Assembly (NCBI GenBank): GCA_951230915.1
Contig: OX579641.1
Location: forward strand, 186,001-250,000
DNA: 64,000 nucleotides
Source of the DNA: Antitrichia curtipendula
Taxonomy: Eukaryota > Streptophyta > Bryopsida > Hypnales > Leucodontaceae
Direction of reading: 5' to 3'
Of this stretch, positions 12,067 to 23,017 are shown piece after piece. Both the position numbers and the translations under genes were made by a program. Position 1 is the stretch's first letter; every line of letters begins with the position of its first letter. The notes under the pieces were generated by a model, which was given only the letters and a program-made list of their open reading frames with translations, was not told the DNA's origin and did no database searches.

Positions 12067-12143
12067 AATACCCTAAATACTGAATTCTAAAACCCTAAAC
12101 CCTAACCCTAAACCCTAACCCTAAGACCTAAGACCTAAGACCT
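12067..12143. repeat. Interstitial telomere-like tract
   Basis: Degenerate CCCTAAA/CCCTAA units in a row (aaccctaaaccctaacccta), followed by three agaccta units. CCCTAAA is the plant-type telomere unit on this strand. It lies after the two satellites and about 200 bp before the repeat at 12305. Confidence 0.85.
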
Positions 12144-12304
12144 TCAGATGACAATATTAAGAGAAGGTTGTTGTTTTCCTTATAAAAGAGAACATAGAAC
12201 TATAAATATACCTGTAGGAGCTAATATTAATGTACACATGTTCTCTGCCTGTCATTGCACATCGGATTCCAATCTATTCCTTGGATAAATGACAAAAAAA
12301 GAGT

Positions 12305-12430
12305 TCCGCCTTTTTTTGAATTTTGCAAAAGAGAATGTACCTGAAAAAGCACCCCCGATAACTTGGATGTAGTTGCAGGTGAATCCTGATTTAGGCAGGA
12401 CGTGGTGGACGTTCATTGGTCCCCTACATA
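12305..12430. repeat. Direct repeat copy 1 flanking gene B
   Basis: About 125 bp that align, with substitutions and small gaps, to 16305-16425 in the same orientation. Shared words are gagaatgt, aaaagcac, gataac/tataac, aatcc-gatttag and attggtcccc. The minus strand reads through both copies and gives related peptides (RGPMNVHHVLPKSGF here, RGPIVVCHISSKSGF there), so the repeat may be a decayed coding exon. Confidence 0.65.
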
Positions 12431-13025
12431 CAACATGTACACACTGTATTCCTTTATGCATTCCTAAAGTCAACTGAAGCTTCCAATTCAGAAGACACAT
12501 TTGCAAGAATATTTGGTTACAAAGATATGGATATATACCAATGTAGCTGCATTGCTGCAGCTGTACAATATTTCATTAACTGAAGCCTAAAAACCTAATG
12601 CAACTGTGTAACAATATACTCAATAACTAATTTTCAGTGTCTATCTAAGCCGATACACTAAGTACAAACCGTCGAGATGCAGTTTATATGCAAAACTATT
12701 GGGCAAAATTATCGGAATGCACACCATAAATTTTTTAAATTTTTGGTCAATTTGTTGCTGCTGTGAGACAATTCCAGCCTAGCCAAGACAATCCCTCCAA
12801 AAATGCACCAACGTTGTGAGGGCACAATTGATTCTACTATTCCAAATAAACCCTATTGACTCAGAATAGAATGTTGCAATTTCAGATATAGAATACAATG
12901 CTGCTATTTCAGAGTCGGAATACAATGAGGCCTTTCACTCGCTCGTTCATACAAGTGGCCCAGCATACAACATTACGTTGATGACGTACTAAAATGTACA
13001 ATACGTACCGAATGCATCCCTAACT

Positions 13026-13700
13026 CTAGCCAAGTGGAGTAACTCTGTGGCTTTTCTTGGTTTTCTTTGGTTTCTTCTTCGCTTCCTCTACCTCTTTCGC
13101 TGCTTCCTCCGCAGCGATCTCACTTCTTGTTTTCCGCTTGGATATTGCAATGTCATTGTCAAGTGGAGGCAATGGTGGGGGCTGAGGCACCTTTACCACC
13201 CCCCTAGTCACCCCATCTAAGATGGATGCTTGCTCTCTTATTTTTTTTCGACGCTCTAAGTCTGCAGCTTCTTGTCTTAACTTTTCTAATTCTTTCAAAT
13301 TCTGCATCTTCTTCTTTCAACTTTCTAATACGCTCCTGTAGCTCTGCCTCAACTCCTATCTTGCAAGACATACTAGAAAAAATAGCAAGAGGCTCTGTGA
13401 TAGCATCAGGCTGAATTTCCACTAGAACCTCTAGACTGTTCTTAATAGGATCTACAACTTCATTTATAGACGGTAGGTGGGAACGTTCGACAGACTTACC
13501 CCTATCAGCGGCACTGCCGTCACCCAAACTTTGCAACAAATTAGTCCCACCAGTCGAGCCATCGGTCCCGACGGTCCCAATGAGGCTCAGCATGGGATCT
13601 GTGCTTTCTGTATCAATCAAGGTTTTAGAGCCGTCCAAAACTCGAGTCCATGTGGACACCATGTATTTTTTCAATTGCTCTTGGTATAGTTTCTCTGGAT
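13026..13700 (-). pseudogene. Gene B C-terminal exon (coiled coil, basic tail)
   Basis: This exon follows the acceptor gtggttcag at 13701 and is phase-compatible with the donor after 13959, so it continues paralogue B downstream of its RING finger. It encodes DPEKLYQEQLKKYMVSTW, then a Ser/Thr/Gly-rich segment, a coiled coil (ELQERIRKLKEEDAEFERI), a second coil, a Pro run and a Lys-rich tail (EEAKKKPKKTKKSHR) to TAG at 13026. The two coil halves are in different frames that overlap around 13300, so a one-base indel is likely. Gene A shows no equivalent exon after its stop. Confidence 0.5.
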
Positions 13701-13958
13701 CTGAACCACAAAAAAACACAGGTAACTTAGTGAGGTTGTAAATCAATAGATGGAGACCGGAAATCAATAGACAACCCGCTTCGTAGTTCGTACCGTTATG
13801 TGGATGTTTTTCTACTGTTGCATACCAATTGTACAGAGGTTTGTACTTGACATTAGATTGTCAGGTATCAATATATAATTATATACTGTTTGTACTGAAT
13901 AGTATTAAATTTGTGACTAATTGCATAAGGCTGTATTCAACAGGGCAGAATTGCGTAC

Positions 13959-15452
13959 CAATATGTGGATGGGATTCCAAAATTGTCGATGTCAAGGTTG
14001 CGAGGAGCCTCTCTTGCTCCTCCTCTAACTTCGAAGATTGTACCAGTTGTTGAAGAGTTGCATGTAATTTGCCAAATCTGAAACTAGTAAACCAAGAGGG
14101 ATGCACTGTTGTACCGCAAGATGTATCTGCGCAGTGGCTAGAAACTCCAAACCAGACCCCCGCGCACCATGGATGATATAAGTGGCCGCATGTGCACACT
14201 ATAATGTCTTTGCGGGGAAATCCGCTGAAGCAAAGTGCACAGGCTGTTAAAGAAATGCTGTCAAAATCAGAAACGGTCTTGGGCTCAAATTGAGAGCACA
14301 AAGGCCGTGGTCACAAATCCACTCCAACTTCACCTCTCTTCATTTTAGCAATTTGGGATGACAAGGCATCAAATTGCTTCTTCAAACACTTCTCCCTAGC
14401 TTCAAGATTTTTGTACCTCAAATTACATTGTTCCAATTCCAGTACAGCTGCATCATAATCAATCAGAGCGTCCTTTACCATCTCATTGTATGCTTCCAAT
14501 TTATTCGAGGCAACCTCCACGGCCTCCGCTTCATGCTCTAGCTTCAGAATTTTGTCTTTAGTTCTCCGCAGTACTCCTTCTTTTTGTGAGGCCTTGGATT
14601 GCAACTCAGTTCTCTCTTTTCCAACAATGACATAGTCTTCTGTTACAGCATGCAACTGTAATCCTACCAACTTCGTCAAGTCGATGAGGTATGTGATGTC
14701 TTTTTCACTTTCTGTACAGTTTTGTACGCTCTGTATATCGTCTCATACAGCACTGTCCATCCTGTACTGAGTCTTTTGAAGTTCTGTTGTAGGGTCATTG
14801 AAAAGGTTGTCGATGCCTTCTGCCTTGTATATTTCCTTCTTGTAAGAGCCGGTGATGTTGGCAATGGCCGCCAAACACAACGTAATCTTCTTGAACCATT
14901 TGCTCCGTTGATTTTTATTGCAAACTCTGCCCAACTTACGAGTTTTTTTTTGCGCTTCTCCATGATGATTCCCCTAGCAAATTGCTTTGCTATCACCTTG
15001 GACCTTGGAAGATCTCGTAAATACACAAGTGGCAAAATTTGAAGAATACGATGAAGAACTTCTTCATCCTTGCATTCCGCATAACCGTACCCATATCTTC
15101 CATTTCTCCCCTTTGCTGGTCCAAAAACATCGCTCACATCTTTCTCAACAAGATCGTGTGGAATTCTAAGTTTATGTGGGTTTTTACCGTGTTTGGGTAA
15201 GCCATACTTGGTCTCAAACTCCTCCGTAGTAACAGCTCAAGGAGGAGGATGCTTCTTCAAAGAAGCCAACTTCTCTAATTCCTTATCCAAAGGACTCTGC
15301 TCCACCTTTGCGTCTACAATATCGTCGGCCCCTGGCGAGGTAGCGAGAATATCGTCGATGAAGTCCTCGTTGCTAAAAACACTAATGCTGCAGTGCTCAT
15401 CTTCCCCTTGAAAAAGTCGACTCCGAACCACCCACTCGTCGTCGGACGCCAT
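13959..15452 (-). pseudogene. Coiled-coil/RING protein B (decayed paralogue)
   Basis: Paralogue of genes A and C. The first ATG is at 15452 (MASDDEWVVRSRL). In order: acidic N-terminus ending LEKLASLKKHPPP; conserved block EEFETKYGL...GRYGYGYAE...ARGIIMEKRKKKLVSWAEF; coiled coil 14660-14330; RING-H2 finger CALC...CTCGHLYHPWC...HCADTSC at about 14240-14110, then HPSWFTSFRFG. The acidic end, KYG block, ARGI-WA block, coil and HLYHPWC finger match gene A in the same order. Three in-frame TGA codons interrupt it (15237, 14743, 14311), and one frame change occurs near 14930. Every interruption falls between conserved blocks of a still readable protein, which suggests a young pseudogene. The intron 13958-13701 is phase-consistent. 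Confidence 0.65.
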
Positions 15453-15469
15453 CGTCTTCAACGACTACA

Positions 15470-16304
15470 AAAAAGAATCAAAAACAGTCATTTTAAACAA
15501 TTATGTCCGCGAACTCTTACAAAGTGTATCTAAAACGTACAAAATGTACTTAAACAATGTATGTATTGTACAATGAATGTACTAGTGAACTCTCTCGTCT
15601 CGTTCCAAGGAAAACTATGTACCCCAGGACAATGCAAACTCTCGAAACTGTACGAAAACCATTGTGTACCTAACCACGGAAATGTTGTACTGAAACATTG
15701 TACATATTGCACAGTGATTGTACCTAATGAACTCCGTGAAGGAGGCATGTTGTATCTAACAAGTAACAACGTAAAGGCTATATTAAAATATTGTGCATAT
15801 TGTACTTTGATTGTACCCAATGAACTCCGTAAACAATGCTGTTGAATCTAACAACGTAGACGTTATACTACAAAATTGTATATTCTGTACAGTAATTGCA
15901 GCCACCGAACGCCGTGAAGGAGATGTATTGTAAATCAACCGCTAAAGAAATATCGAGACCGATTCATGTTCTAAAGGTAGTCGTTCTAATCTAAATCCAG
16001 ATTCGTACCATAAACAAGGTCTATAGTCGTTCTAATCTCAAAACAAAGACCTCGCGGAAATCGACCACCGAGGAAATCGACCTTTGTGGAACTTGGGCAG
16101 TTCTGTACCTTTGCGAAAATCGACCTTGTGGAAATTGACCTCGGTGCGTTTAGCGTCCCTCCTCGCTCCTCTCCCACGAATGCGCAAATTGTAAGCGGAG
16201 CTGTGAGGTTGGTCCACTTTCTTCAACTTCCGTGTGAAGTGCTGTAAATTCAAAACAACTAGACACATGATGGATAGTAGACAAGATTAGACAACATTAA
16301 GATA
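15470..16304. other. Intergenic, GTAC-rich; diverged 120-bp repeats
   Basis: No gene supported. Between 15530 and 15900 three blocks spaced about 115-125 bp share gtac...ttgtac-attgtacctaatgaactccgtgaagg (at about 15720, 15810 and 15895 for the aactccgt/aacgccgtgaagg word), a decayed tandem array rich in GTAC. Confidence 0.55.
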
Positions 16305-16425
16305 GCGCTGCATTTTTTCGAATGTGCAAGAGAGAATGTCGCTGCAAAAGCACACCGTATAACCGGGATGTTACAATGAATCCCGATTTAGATGATATGT
16401 GGCAGACAACTATTGGTCCCCGCTG
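16305..16425. repeat. Direct repeat copy 2 flanking gene B
   Basis: Partner of 12305-12430 in the same orientation, about 4.0 kb away with gene B between them. See copy 1 for shared words. Confidence 0.65.
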
Positions 16426-17093
16426 TACAATAAGTATGTACAGTACGTTCTGTGTACAATGGGCAAACCCTAGAGGCTGCCAGGACGTTTCAACTAATAA
16501 ATCTCCGATAGAGAAAATTGTAACCAAAACATCATGTATACCAAAATGAAATATTGGCCCATCTCAATAAAAAGGTCTTTTTATAGATTCTAAAATTTAA
16601 AATGAAAATACACACTTTAAAGTCAAAATTTGGACCTTGTACCAAAATCACACATTTGTAAGGATATTTTCTTATAAAATTCTCCAAACCCTAGTGAAAT
16701 GCCAAAACATTGTATGTAAACATTAGAACATTGAATGTAGTTCTTTGCATTGCAAGAATGAACTCCTAAACTTGACACAATAAGTACAACAATGCTAAAG
16801 CTGAATCTGTGACAGTACAAACATTTTATGTTTGTACTTTATACATTGAATTAATAGATGAAAGTCACTTTTTTGCTATGCAATTTTCAATGTGCACGAG
16901 ATGTAAGACTTCGCCTTATTTCTTTTTTTCCAAAAAACCAACCAGAACCATAGTAAAATTGACTCTAAACTTTCATCCTGTGCAGAAATTCTGCCGTGAC
17001 TACAATTTTGGACAACCATAGTGTGCTTTCACCCAATTGCCTCTTGCTGTTCTCATATTGAAGAAAAAAGACTCTCATTTCGTTGGAAAACTC

Positions 17094-17696
17094 TCATTTT
17101 AATGAATATAGTGTTGATCTCAACTCCGCCGTCATGAATGTTTGCAGGTTGTCGAGCCTCAGATTGGTCGAAGCGTGAAACTTGACATTCTGCGTTCGAT
17201 CCTTTGTCAACCACGCTTCCATCGCGTCTAGCCTCCACTCAATGTCCTCATCGCATCGAGAAAGTCTTCTTCTTTTTGATTGCTGACATGAAGAAGGAGT
17301 GCCTGAGGATTGAGTATCTACGGCCTGCCCACTCGAAGCCGACGATCCCCAGACCTCTGTTGGGATGAGATTACTCGGGGTGACATTCTCCTCTATCATT
17401 CTGTCTTCGTAGAAGTCCTCCCCATTGTCCTCGGAGTCCGAAAGATCCTGCACATTCTGGAATGACGGTCTTACGTTCCGACCACTTGGTGAAGGCGCAT
17501 CCCACGCCGAGAGGCTCTTCCTCTTTGAGGTTGACGGCGTAGACTGTAAAGCAGGAGCCCTTATGGTCTTGCCTTTGTTGACTGCGTACCCATTCTCTAA
17601 AAAGTCTGCCCGGTCTAACTTCATCGCCGACATGGTGATGTCGTTCCAGTAGTCACTCTCTTTACTCACTCCAGCAGCGTACACATTCACGGAACT
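17094..17696 (-). CDS. Unknown Ser-rich nuclear-type protein
   Basis: An intact 200-residue frame from ATG at 17696 (just after an intron-like ttgcag) to TGA at 17094. The N-terminus reads MSSVNVYAAGVSKESDYWND. Ser/Pro- and acid-rich regions follow (LSDSEDNGEDFYED), then a basic cluster SKRRRLSR that could be a nuclear localisation signal, and a helical end. I recognise no domain. The short DYW-x(n)-FL pattern near the start loosely resembles the N-terminus of the gene at 34.4-37.1 kb, and both loci have the same 15-bp palindromes upstream. That is only a hint of relationship. It could be the N-terminal part of a larger transposon gene. Confidence 0.45.
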   Translation of the reverse strand, partial: SSVNVYAAGVSKESDYWNDITMSAMKLDRADFLENGYAVNKGKTIRAPALQSTPSTSKRKSLSAWDAPSPSGRNVRPSFQNVQDLSDSEDNGEDFYEDRMIEENVTPSNLIPTEVWGSSASSGQAVDTQSSGTPSSCQQSKRRRLSRCDEDIEWRLDAMEAWLTKDRTQNVKFHASTNLRLDNLQTFMTAELRSTLYSLK

Positions 17697-17776
17697 CATC
17701 TGCAATTCCAACTCAGGAGCAATTGTTAGATACAGGCTATTACAAAGAGAATCACTCAGTCATGGCTTGGTCGTTC

Positions 17777-17893
17777 AGCTCAAATCAAGCTGAAACAGTA
17801 CGATTGTCTCGTTTTTGGTTAAGTAGCACGACTGAGAATGGCAATCAAGCAGAAACCAAAACGGGAAATTAATTGGTCAACTCAAGTCGAGCT
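17777..17893. promoter_or_regulatory. Two 15-bp palindrome-like sites, 5' of the Ser-rich gene
   Basis: AGCTCAAATCAAGCT at 17777 and AACTCAAGTCGAGCT at 17879, each followed by GAA. They fit the AGSTCGASTCGASCT sites at 37.1-37.7 and 41.4-42.1 kb if CG has decayed to CA. Their lower match makes this pair the weakest group. Confidence 0.35.
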
Positions 17894-17905
17894 GAACATT
17901 GGAGA

Positions 17906-18290
17906 TAGGGTTGTCTATCCAGACGTGACGTGGGCTTTTCACGTCCGGATGTCATGACGCGTCCGTCCTGACGCGTCACAGCCCGTCGCCGATACTGACG
18001 GGACCATCCGGAGCGCGGATGAAGTCTGTCCATTCTGCGACAGCGTCGGGCCGTCTCCTGGACGGTGACTCCGTCGCCAAATGGACATCCGTCTCTTGGA
18101 CGGAGAGCCCGTCTGTGGACGAAGAGGCCGTCCGCTGGATGGTAACCCCTCCGCTGGACGGAGAGTGGGTCGCTGGACGGTAATCCGTCCCTTGGACGGC
18201 CTCTCCGTCCTCTGGACGGGAAACCGTCCCGTCCCCTGGATCGGAATATCACAGGACGGGACAGTCGCCCCTTGAACGGTTTCGTTGGCA
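17906..18290. repeat. GTCC/GGAC palindrome array 1 with hAT-like terminus
   Basis: Begins TAGGGTTGTC (17906), similar to hAT terminal inverted repeats, and continues as GC-rich DNA made of CCGTC-n5-GACGG palindromes, for example CCGTCCCTTGGACGG at 18185 and CCGTCCTCTGGACGG at 18205, 20 bp apart. It lies 310 bp before the hAT transposase ATG, so it is probably the left terminus and subterminal repeat of that element. Open frames through it are by-products of the repeat. Confidence 0.7.
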
Positions 18291-18338
18291 AAGTTGTGGG
18301 TTTAGGGTCCACCCCATCAGCCGTCACTTTGTCTAGCT

Positions 18339-18362
18339 GGGTTTAGGGTTTAGGGTTTTAGG
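18339..18362. repeat. Short telomere-like motif
   Basis: Three TTTAGGG-type units (gggtttagggtttagggttt), directly after the palindrome array and before the hAT gene. Confidence 0.8.
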
Positions 18363-18600
18363 GAGGGCTTCAAGGTGTATATTAAGGACTTCTGCCTATT
18401 CAAGTTTACTTTTCCTTGCTGATTTTGCCTTTCATGACTTGGTTGGAGTACAACCATTGCGGTAGAGCGAAGTCCAAGAACAGTGTATTGTGGTGGCACT
18501 TGTTGTGAGAGCAACAAGTGTTGTTTCCACATCACATTTCAAATAGAATACTAATCTTTTTTTTGGTGCAGGGGCAGGTAAAGGAGGACAGATAAGAGCA

Positions 18601-20931
18601 ATGGGTGGAGCAAGATCACAGTGGGAACCTTGGTACACACTACGGCCAGATGGAAAAGTTGTTTGCAAGTTTTGCGAAGCTTTGCTAAGCTATCAAAAGG
18701 ATCGGTTGCTTTTCCATTTGGAATATAGACGAAATGACACCCTCCTTGGAGTGAGAGCGTGCATTAAAGTCAATGCAGCCGTAAAGGTAATGTTTTTTAA
18801 TTGTGGAGGACATATACCTACGGACACTTCGCATGGAACTGGACGCAACGTGGAAGTGACATCACCATCAACGATACTACCAAGTGTAGTACGTGGTGAG
18901 CAACAACCTGATGCTTCAATCTCGGCAAACGATGGAGGAGAAAACACTAGGGGGCAAAGCTCTCAAGTACGATCATCGGAGGCGCCCAACCTTAGTTTGA
19001 CCCACAGTCGATCGATGAGGCAACTGTCTCTACAAGAAGGAATGAACGCATCAAACAAGCAAGTACTTGACAAGAAGTGGGCTAAGTTTTTCTACGAAGC
19101 CAATATACCATTCAATGTAGTGAGGCATCCTGCTTTTCTGGATGCAGTGAAATCAACATCGGAATCAAGAGTTGGCTACAATCCTCCAGCGTACCATGCA
19201 CTTTGTACAAAGCTCATAAAATCTACAAAAGACGAAGTGGCAGCAATTGTAGCAGAGAAGACGAGGGCACCAATCTACAAATATGGCGTTACAATATGCT
19301 CTGATGGATGGGACAACGTTACACATCGACCATTGATGAATGTCATGTTGGCATGTACAAGTGGAGAGGTTTTTCTTGGATCGATAGACACAACAGGCGA
19401 ATGCAAAGATGCTACTTACGTGGCTAATTGCATGGGTGATTACATTGACGAGGTAGGGGCACAAAACGTGGTACAAGTTTGTACAGACAATGCAGCAAAC
19501 ATGTTGGCCGCTGGCGCTCTGTTACTTCGTAGATTTCCACACATATATTTTCAAGGGTGTTCAACACATGCACTTGACCTTCTACTTGAAGATTGGGGAA
19601 AACAAGATTGGATTACAAGTATGGTCAAGAAAGCCAAGTGAATTGTAAAATACATTCGAACGCATCACATGCCACTTGCAATCTTTCGACGACATTCTCC
19701 TAATCACGTTTTGAAAAATCCCGTTCAAACACGCTTTGCTACCATGTTCCTCATGATCGAACGTTTGGTGGAGGTGAGGGAAGCAGTAGAATTGACAGTC
19801 CACGATCCGCAGTGGAATGAGTACACGCGGAGATTGGCATCCAATCAAAAGCAAAGAAAAGCTAACAATGTGCGACGATATGTATGAACGGATGAATTTT
19901 GGAGGAAATGTTTGAACTTTGTGCACATAGTGTAGCCCGTGTTGATTGCTCTTCGAGAGTTTGATGGCAAGCACCCGTGCTTGGACAAGGCATGGCTTGT
20001 AATGACAAAGGTGGAAAAGCATGTTTTATCTTTGGAGGATCGACCATTTTTATTAGAGCGGAGATATGCAATTTCCGCCACCGATGATTTCTACAAGCGT
20101 TGGGACATGCTCAGGACAGATTTGCATTACGCTGGGGCTCTATTGAATCCCTTTTTACTTGACGAAGTCATGCTAATGGATGATAATGAGGCAAGAGAAG
20201 CCATATTGAGAGTTTTGCGCAAATTGGCTGTTGGAGATCAAGCATTTGCTTCAGCTTTGTCTGAGTACCAAGCATTTAGAGATCGGCGAGGCATTTTCGG
20301 TGGACTTCCTGATGTAAACGCCTTGAATTTGCAACCTCACCAATGGTGGGACCTTCTCGGAGCCGGTGCTCGTACACTTGCACCGATTGCCAGAAAGATC
20401 CTCGCGCAAGTGTGTTCTGCATCATCCTGTGAACGCAATTGGAGCATGTATTCTTTTGTCCACAACAAATCACGCAATAGATTGACATCAGAGCGTGCTG
20501 AGGAATTGGTTTACATTTATACCAATTCCAAGACTCTTAGAGAAAGGGCTGCAGCAAATCCGACAAAGTGGTATACTGAAAACATGATGTCAGAGGATTC
20601 TATGACAGATGAATCTGATGGTCTAGACCATGGTTCGGTTCTCTCTGATCCCAATGATGACGATTCAGATGATAGTTCCAATGACGACGATGAGCTACCG
20701 TTTGATAGATTTCGTGGGGCGGGAGGAGTGCGTCCTCTAATTGATGCATCTGTATTTGACTTTGAAGAGGGTGATAACAACGACAATCACTACAAGGGAC
20801 TACAAGGGACATCAAGGAAGTCCACCACGAATGCCACAAATGTGGAATGCTGGGCCAAGTGGGGGCAATACAAACAAGGACGTTGTGGCACCGAGACCAC
20901 TAAGTCCAGACCCTATGGATGTACAAGTTGA
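18601..20931 (+). pseudogene. hAT-family transposase with BED and DUF659-type domains
   Basis: DDE transposase of the hAT superfamily, which would cut and paste its own element in the nucleus. One frame runs from ATG 18601 to TGA 20931 (776 codons). A BED-like zinc finger starts at Cys22/Cys25 (CKFC). The DUF659-type catalytic region has CSDGWD (Asp235), CTDNAAN (Asp296) and the CSTHALDLLLED motif. The C-terminal dimerisation region holds WWDLLGAGARTLAPIARKIL and CERNWSM (Glu611). Three nonsense codons break it: TGA 19639, TGA 19885 and TAG 19933. No indel occurs until about 20800, where a second frame (20741-21280 and on) carries an acidic, Pro-rich tail. The element is therefore dead as sequenced. 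Array 1 lies just upstream, and no matching right terminus was found. Confidence 0.88.
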
Positions 20932-21449
20932 TGCCACAATAGAAAGAGATGGTGTTGACATTCAAAGAGGACATGAAGAAGACGTAGTAGTACCACCGTC
21001 ATTGCCCATGAGGACCACCCGCAGTGAAGGGCCCCCTCAAGGTGAAGAAGCACATATGGCCCCTCCAAATCGAGTCTTGGTTGCACAAAGGCAAATGCCA
21101 ATATTGGAAAATCTACAAATCCAAAGTTCATCAAGGACGTCTAGTTCCGACGTTCGTCCACACGAACCAACTTTGTCGATAGGTACACGATTGGCTGGTA
21201 TGGTGTCACAGCGTGTGACTAGAAATACGACTTCATTGCGGCCACCTATACATGCCAATAATCGAGGGAAGCGTCCATGACCACAAGGTACTACTAGTGA
21301 ACGTGTAAGTAGTAGAACGCGTAGAAGGCTGAGGAGGGAAGAAGCGGCTTCCCAACCATTTTCAAGAGAAGTTCAAACAGAGGACCCAATACAGATGGCA
21401 TTATGGACGCAATGGGCCAACGACCTCTTCGGACATTGTCTTCTATAGC

Positions 21450-22985
21450 TCGACCACAATGAAACCGCAATTCCGAGGCCTCCAGCGAAAGTAGTAGTGC
21501 AACATCCAATGATGATGGTGAATCCATTGGTGGTACTATAGGTGAAGATGGTGAGGGTCCAGGAGATAGTGATTACAAGGGGCCGGTGCCTCGATAAGGT
21601 CCACTCGAAGAAATTGGTGGTAGTGAACCAATAGTACAAGAAGCAAATGCAAATACTTCTATGCGCATTTTTAGGCATGGAAGACGTTGAATGTTTTTGA
21701 AAAGACAATAGGGTCTTCATGTTTTCAAATGCAATGGTTTTAGCGGCTCAATACCTTGCATATTGAAATCAGCATTAATATGAAATATGACTTTTGTTCC
21801 TTTCATTCTCATAGAACTGTTTACCCCTAAAGTCCCAAAGTCATTACACAAAAAAAAACGCAAAACTGTCTTTTCTCTTGCATTTGCCTCAACATACGGA
21901 AAAAATGTTTTTTACAACATCTAACCGTAAGATCTTATACTTCACATGTTTTTTATCACGTAGTAAAAATTTCATGAAGTTTGACCGAATAGATTGAAAG
22001 ATATTAGCATTCAAACTTGGAAAAACTAGTTTTCTAAATGCTAGCTTTGCAATTTCAGATTAACTTTCACTGAGTGTGATTTATGGAAAATTGGGCTTCG
22101 GGGCACTATTGTTTTTGAATTATTTTTTTTGAATATTCAAGAATCGAGGTCAAAATTTAAAAGAATTATTGCAATTGAAAACTATGTTTGCAATCCAAAT
22201 AACACAGTGTGGTGTTTTTTTCATGTATGTTTTCTTTTTTTCAAATTTCATTAAAATTAAAATTATAAAACTATAATTTGTGTTCATTCATTCATTTATG
22301 GCCCCAGTTTCAGATTATTCTCATACATATTATAATTGATAAAATTTGATTTCCACGTTTAGCTTTATAAAATCACAATAAAATCAATTTTCCATTGAAT
22401 TTTCTGGAAAAAAAAAGCATAACTAGAAAATGAATTCTTACGTATGTTGAAAAATATTAAAATATTATGCTGATTTTCAATAAAAATATAAATTTGGTTT
22501 GATAGTCAAATTTGACTTCAAGCTTTTCTTTGTGGTTGTTTACTAGTTTGGGGCATGAAAAATTAAATAAACAATTGAAAATTTTTCTAACTAGAAATCT
22601 CTATTGATATTTGTACCTCTTGTAAAAAACTAAAAATTTAGAATCTCTTGAATTTTTTTTTCTATTTTTACTTATTTATGGCATGAAGTGCAACAAAAAT
22701 GTTGACAATTACAATTTTGCACAAAACTAATTGAAATTTCTTGTAGTGATATACAATTCAAAGTTTTTAGTACTAAAGATATAAGATTTTTGTTTACATG
22801 CAATTTAAATGATAAAGTTAGGGAAGACAAGAAATTTTTTACAACTCAATGTTTAGGTAAAATACGTTTATAACTTTATATAAACCAAAATGAGTACAAA
22901 ATGCATTGAAGCCACAAAGTGTGCTACATTGCTATGGATGTCCTCAAGCCCATACTATAATAACCGCATGTACTAAGTAAACACT
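21450..22985. other. AT-rich intergenic DNA, no gene seen
   Basis: After the decayed hAT tail the sequence becomes strongly AT-rich with many short A and T runs. No long open frame, RNA gene or repeat array was recognised. Confidence 0.6.
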
Positions 22986-23017
22986 AATTTTGCAACTACA
23001 TGGTAATACACTATTAT

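Noticed and set aside
12305..16425. LTRs of a retrotransposon around gene B
   Set aside because: The repeats are short, diverged, lack TG...CA ends, and no retroviral-type protein lies between them.
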